Source of the DNA: Theocolax elegans
Taxonomy: Eukaryota; Arthropoda; Insecta; Hymenoptera; Cerocephalidae
NCBI GenBank assembly: GCA_026168455.1
Contig: CM047425.1
Span: 88,105,580-88,169,579 of the forward strand
DNA: 64,000 bases
Direction of reading: 5' to 3'
Below the pieces are notes generated by a model. The model saw only the letters and a program-made list of their open reading frames with translations. It searched no databases and was not told where the DNA came from. Made by a program: the position numbers and the translations under genes. Position 1 is the stretch's first letter. Each line of letters begins with the position of its first letter. Positions 59,983 through 64,000 of this stretch are shown one piece after another.

Positions 59983-62900
59983 TGTTTGTAATTTATAAAA
60001 ACGCTTTAATATTTAATTTTACAGTTATGTAGATTATAATTTCTTTAATGAAATACGATTCGAGAATTCTGTATAATGTCTTCGATACATGCTTGCCATA
60101 CGAAATATTATCGAGATTCAATATTTGAAAATGAAATTCGACGCCGAATATTGCAATACAGTTTCACACAACAAGAAGAAAAAGTTTAATCAGTTAGAGG
60201 AAAAATGACGGGATACAAAATTGAAAGGGAAATGAGATAAAGATACATAGCTGTATGGAAGAAAAGCTGTAGGAGGTCGACATCCGGCGGAAATAGGCTA
60301 CAAATGCGCGAAAAGCCGTTGTTGATGTTTCCCCACTCGTAAAATATCTCGTCGGTCTGCCTATACCACTTTAGCTCGACGTATACGTGTGATAATAGTG
60401 TGCACCAATGTAGGCTTGTGTAAATTTTGACTATTTCTTTGTTAAAATGAAACAACCGTCAAAGTAGCGGAAGAAGATTAGTCGTCTAGAAAATCCGGTA
60501 TTTGATGTTTTCTTAAGCTCCTAACCAAAACCAGGATTACTTACCGTGAAAAATCTTAAATCTTCTTAATAAAATAATTTATGTATTTCCTTCGTGACAG
60601 TGGTAGTCAGTGGTGTATGCACAATATTGTTATTTAAGCAAAATTACTAAAATGGGGGAAAATACAATTTAGCCACCACGATAGTATTACAATAATCCTA
60701 TGAGTGACATATTCTGTCAACAATATCGGTTCTTAAAACGCCTACATGCGTTACTATTCTGATTATATTTTTCAGTGACAGGGAAGCCATATTACATTTA
60801 ATATCAAATAAAGAGTCACTTTTTCTATACAATAATAAACATCCACATGATTATGAGATGGCAAGCAATAAATTAAATTAAATAAAGACTAATTGATTTA
60901 AACTGAGATTTTTTGGAGTCAATCGTTAAATCATTTCTTTCTATGTAAGTGCTCGTTAACAATATTTTAGTTGCATTAATTATTTCAATTCTTTATTAAG
61001 TACCTGCTGAGTACAGGGCAAGTAAATTTAACCTATCTAAAGTTTGTAGAGAGATGAGTGTCACGGTAATTGTTCAATTATGACAGTGAAAAATATTCTC
61101 CGTGTGCATTTAATTACACATACGATAAGTAATAAGACTTTTCAAGAAAGACGTTAATTGTGTAATTGGAAATGATTTTAATTAGCCTAAGAGACGTGTA
61201 CACGTCACATAACCTTTTATCGTTCCTGAACCTTGGAGCAATCAAATATGTTTTCGAAAACAATGAGAAAAAAAGCCAAGAAAAAGATAAAGAGTGAATG
61301 AAAAAAATTTTTCCACAGTTAGTGCTTGGAAGCGAAAAGAGCCGCGCGGCGGGGAGAAGAAAAAAATTGCAGGATATCCGCCGCAGCATTGCTATCTCGA
61401 AGAAGTATATTGCGTAAGAGCACGCGCAAACTCAACTAACCGACTGCTTCTTTCTCTCTTACTCTCTCGATTTCTCATACCATTTTTCGCTTTGTATGTT
61501 GTAGCTCGGATGAATCAAAGATAAACAAATGACCGACCCGTCGTGGTTCGTTAAACCCATTACACGATTTAGGATTCTGTTGGAATAAGACCCAGATTAA
61601 GATTGCCAGTAGAAGCTAGGTGAGATCATTTTTTTTCTCTACATGAACTGCTAACGTACCTTTAATCATATTTATTACAGGAAATAGAAGTTTACATCTG
61701 GTAAATAGATTGTAAACGAGTTAAGAAGAAATATTTTTCACAAATAATTTCTTATTACACTATGTGCAATAATTGAAAAACTATTGTCATAAGACTATAC
61801 TTATATATAAAATGTCTGGATCAACTTAAAATTTAATAAAAATTTGTCTATTATAAAAATATAATTAGATAATTATATATTTATAGAATAATTACTTTTA
61901 TACGATCAATGTCTATTTAAACACTAACGATTTCAAAATTTTCTCCACTATATAATAGTACAAAATATATTCCTTAATTATTTATTATTAGTTATTATTT
62001 AATATTCTCACATACTCGATCTTAAAATTAAATTCAAATTAAAACAAATATTTTATAGATATTCGTTTCTTAATAGTCAAAACGACATGACGAAGAAAAG
62101 TTTACGATGATGCTAAATATTAAAAAAATCCCGAACCAGTGGGGTTTATTTGAGAAGTAAACAGTGAAAAGAAAGCTCGACATTCTGGCGCGCGGAAGTT
62201 TACGCGTACGGTCTCTGGGCCGGAAGTGACGCGAGTCTCAAATTCGCGTTGTACTTGCGAGGTCACGTAGCTAACGCACAGTAGCCACAAACCCTCAGTA
62301 TTTTTCTTTCTTTGCTTTTTTTCACATCTATAGAATTTTCTCGTAATTTCTATATCAATTCGTTATTTTCTTTACATACTAATTTATCAACACGTATATA
62401 TTTATAATTAGTTTATAATAAAATAAATTAAAAAAATAATGTCATATAGTTTATATTAATTTCACGATTTTTAATAGATCATGACTTTGACTCCTAGAAT
62501 CAAAATGAACGCTATGCTGCGAGCATGCAATAAAAATTTTAATTAAAAATTAATATTATTGCTGTCGAATAAAATTAATAAATTAATACACTGTGATTGA
62601 ATTTTCACGTACGTACGTGTATACGATAAAGGTTAATTTTTTAAATGTGTAGCTCTGTGTTTATAGGCTTTATGCAAGGATTAAATCAATACACGCTCTC
62701 ATAGAAACGTTAAAGTTTAATAGCTACTAAATACCGTACTCGTTTCCGTTTAAGTTACTAAGTAAGTCCTTTTTTTAGCCATTTTAAATGTTAATTGAAA
62801 CGACTTTTAGAACTGCGATGACCCATTTTTCACAAACGTTGATTGCAACCTATTTTTTACTTCTTTTTTTGACTAATAAAATTAGTTATTATCAACTATT

Positions 62901-64000
62901 AATCCTATTAGTCTCGAAATAGAATAAATCGAACATCATAAACGCAAACATAATATACAAGTTATAAAACTAAATTTTATATGATTTAAGATCTATTAAC
63001 ACCGATGAAAAATCAGTATATCCTTTATTTATTACAATGAAAAAAAGAAAAGAAATTACTACTTTAATTCTACTTAATAGATAATTTGTACCTATTAACA
63101 ACGTAGAAATTTTCATCAATTTTCATATCCAGTACATTTAGAAACGTGAGTACATTTAATGTTAATATAAATATAAGATTAAAATATCAGTCAATTAAAA
63201 CTTATAATATTATAAATGTTGCTAAGTATTTGCTAAGTATTTATTGAAGTAATCGTTTGTGTAACGTTTACTTCCCATCCTCCAAGAAATCGGCAATACA
63301 CATGTCTATATTTATATACAAAATTCATCGCGATCTGGCGTCCTTACATTATAGACACCACATAACGCACGCCAATGGAAATCGCAAAGTTTTCACGCTT
63401 CCAGAATAATTGAGCCGAGCTGGCAAAGACACGTGGGCTAACTATATGGCCGCGACTGCTTTCTACCAAGTGCGAGGGCGAGTTTGAACATTCCCTCAAG
63501 GCGCTCCTCACGTTTGGCTTTCCCGATATTGCCGGTGCCGCCGCCGCCACCACCACCACCACGTATACAAGATCCGAATAAACTTGAATGGACCGCCTCG
63601 GCAAAGCCGCTCTCGAGAGGTCCATATACGCGACTCGTCGACCGTATAGGTGGGTGGCTCGCTGGTTGTTTCGTACTCCTTCCAGGACGCGTCGACACTA
63701 GAGGACGATGCGAAATTCGAACGGAGAGAAAGAAGCGTCTTTCGATCGATTACCTAAAAGGCTTGGTACGCTTAATCGAAAGTTTGCAGGTATACTGGAT
63801 GGAGAGTTGCGAAAATTAACCGATTAATACTATACGTAATCACCAGACGTGTATGTCCTATATCGGTCTTTATTACGTAAATTCCGCTACAAATATTAAT
63901 AAACAACTAAATTTTAAGGAAATATTGCACTTTACTTAATGCCATTTTCAATGAACACGTATATATATACCACATAAACATAAAATGTAAACTGTAAATT
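59983..64000. other. Anonymous terminal stretch
   Basis: No gene was recognised. 61310-61530 and 62160-62290 are GC-richer patches. 63340-63830 is a larger GC-richer island with a CCGCCGCCACCACCACC repeat (63538-63562) and overlapping frames on both strands (up to 111 codons plus, 93 and 86 minus); none shows a family motif. The tract encodes Pro on the plus and Gly/Val/Ala on the minus strand, so composition alone keeps the frames open. A short AT run lies near 63960-63969. Confidence 0.4.

Noticed and set aside
63344..63819. Frames of 86-111 codons with poly-Pro or poly-Gly runs
   Set aside because: They overlap on opposite strands around a CCG/CCA repeat; no motif was recognised.

Overview
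The window is AT-rich, intron- and repeat-dominated eukaryotic DNA. One conserved coding exon can be recognised: an internal exon of translation factor eIF5B on the minus strand at 38139-38300, with canonical splice sites. The residues are animal-like. Abundant GA/CT microsatellites, small GC-rich islands in an AT-rich background and several decayed non-LTR retrotransposons suggest an insect, probably a hymenopteran such as an ant; this is inference. No bacterial gene organisation, CRISPR array or intact rRNA/tRNA gene was seen.

Layout. 1-11247 is gene-poor AT-rich DNA with GC islands, a 233-bp palindromic TA-flanked MITE (1909-2141) and a 521-bp fold-back repeat (3950-4470). 11248-13030 holds a small palindrome, a ~680-bp fold-back whose two arms carry copies of the same short coding sequence, a 12-bp minisatellite and a decayed LTR-retrotransposon integrase. 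13031-20839 is anonymous DNA with a long AC microsatellite.

20840-35575 is the most structured part. A ~2.9-kb block (U1, 20840-23723) recurs as U2 (25593-29209). A 622-bp piece of an APE-type non-LTR retrotransposon (R1, 24973-25594) recurs as R2 (30106-30727, continuing through RT and an RNase H-like region to a poly-A tail at 33719). R2 splits an older, more decayed non-LTR element (E2: part of 29210-30105, then 33721-35575). U2 also carries a ~750-bp insertion that U1 lacks. This insertion is rich in GTAAAGT/ACTTTAC motifs and inverted repeats and contains three consecutive GC-rich mini-hairpins. The order U-gap-R, U-gap-R with different gaps points to a tandem duplication with later rearrangement, or to two haplotypes placed in series by the assembler.

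35576-64000 contains the eIF5B exon, a ~430-bp G-depleted C/A-rich tract (39158-39592), a tRNA-like SINE candidate (43985-44160), paired CT and GA microsatellites (46969-47180), a second palindromic MITE family (57466-57712) and a second copy of the first MITE in opposite orientation (59748-59980). The rest is probably intronic or intergenic. Apart from eIF5B no host protein was recognised, so the window mostly documents transposable-element history around one conserved exon.
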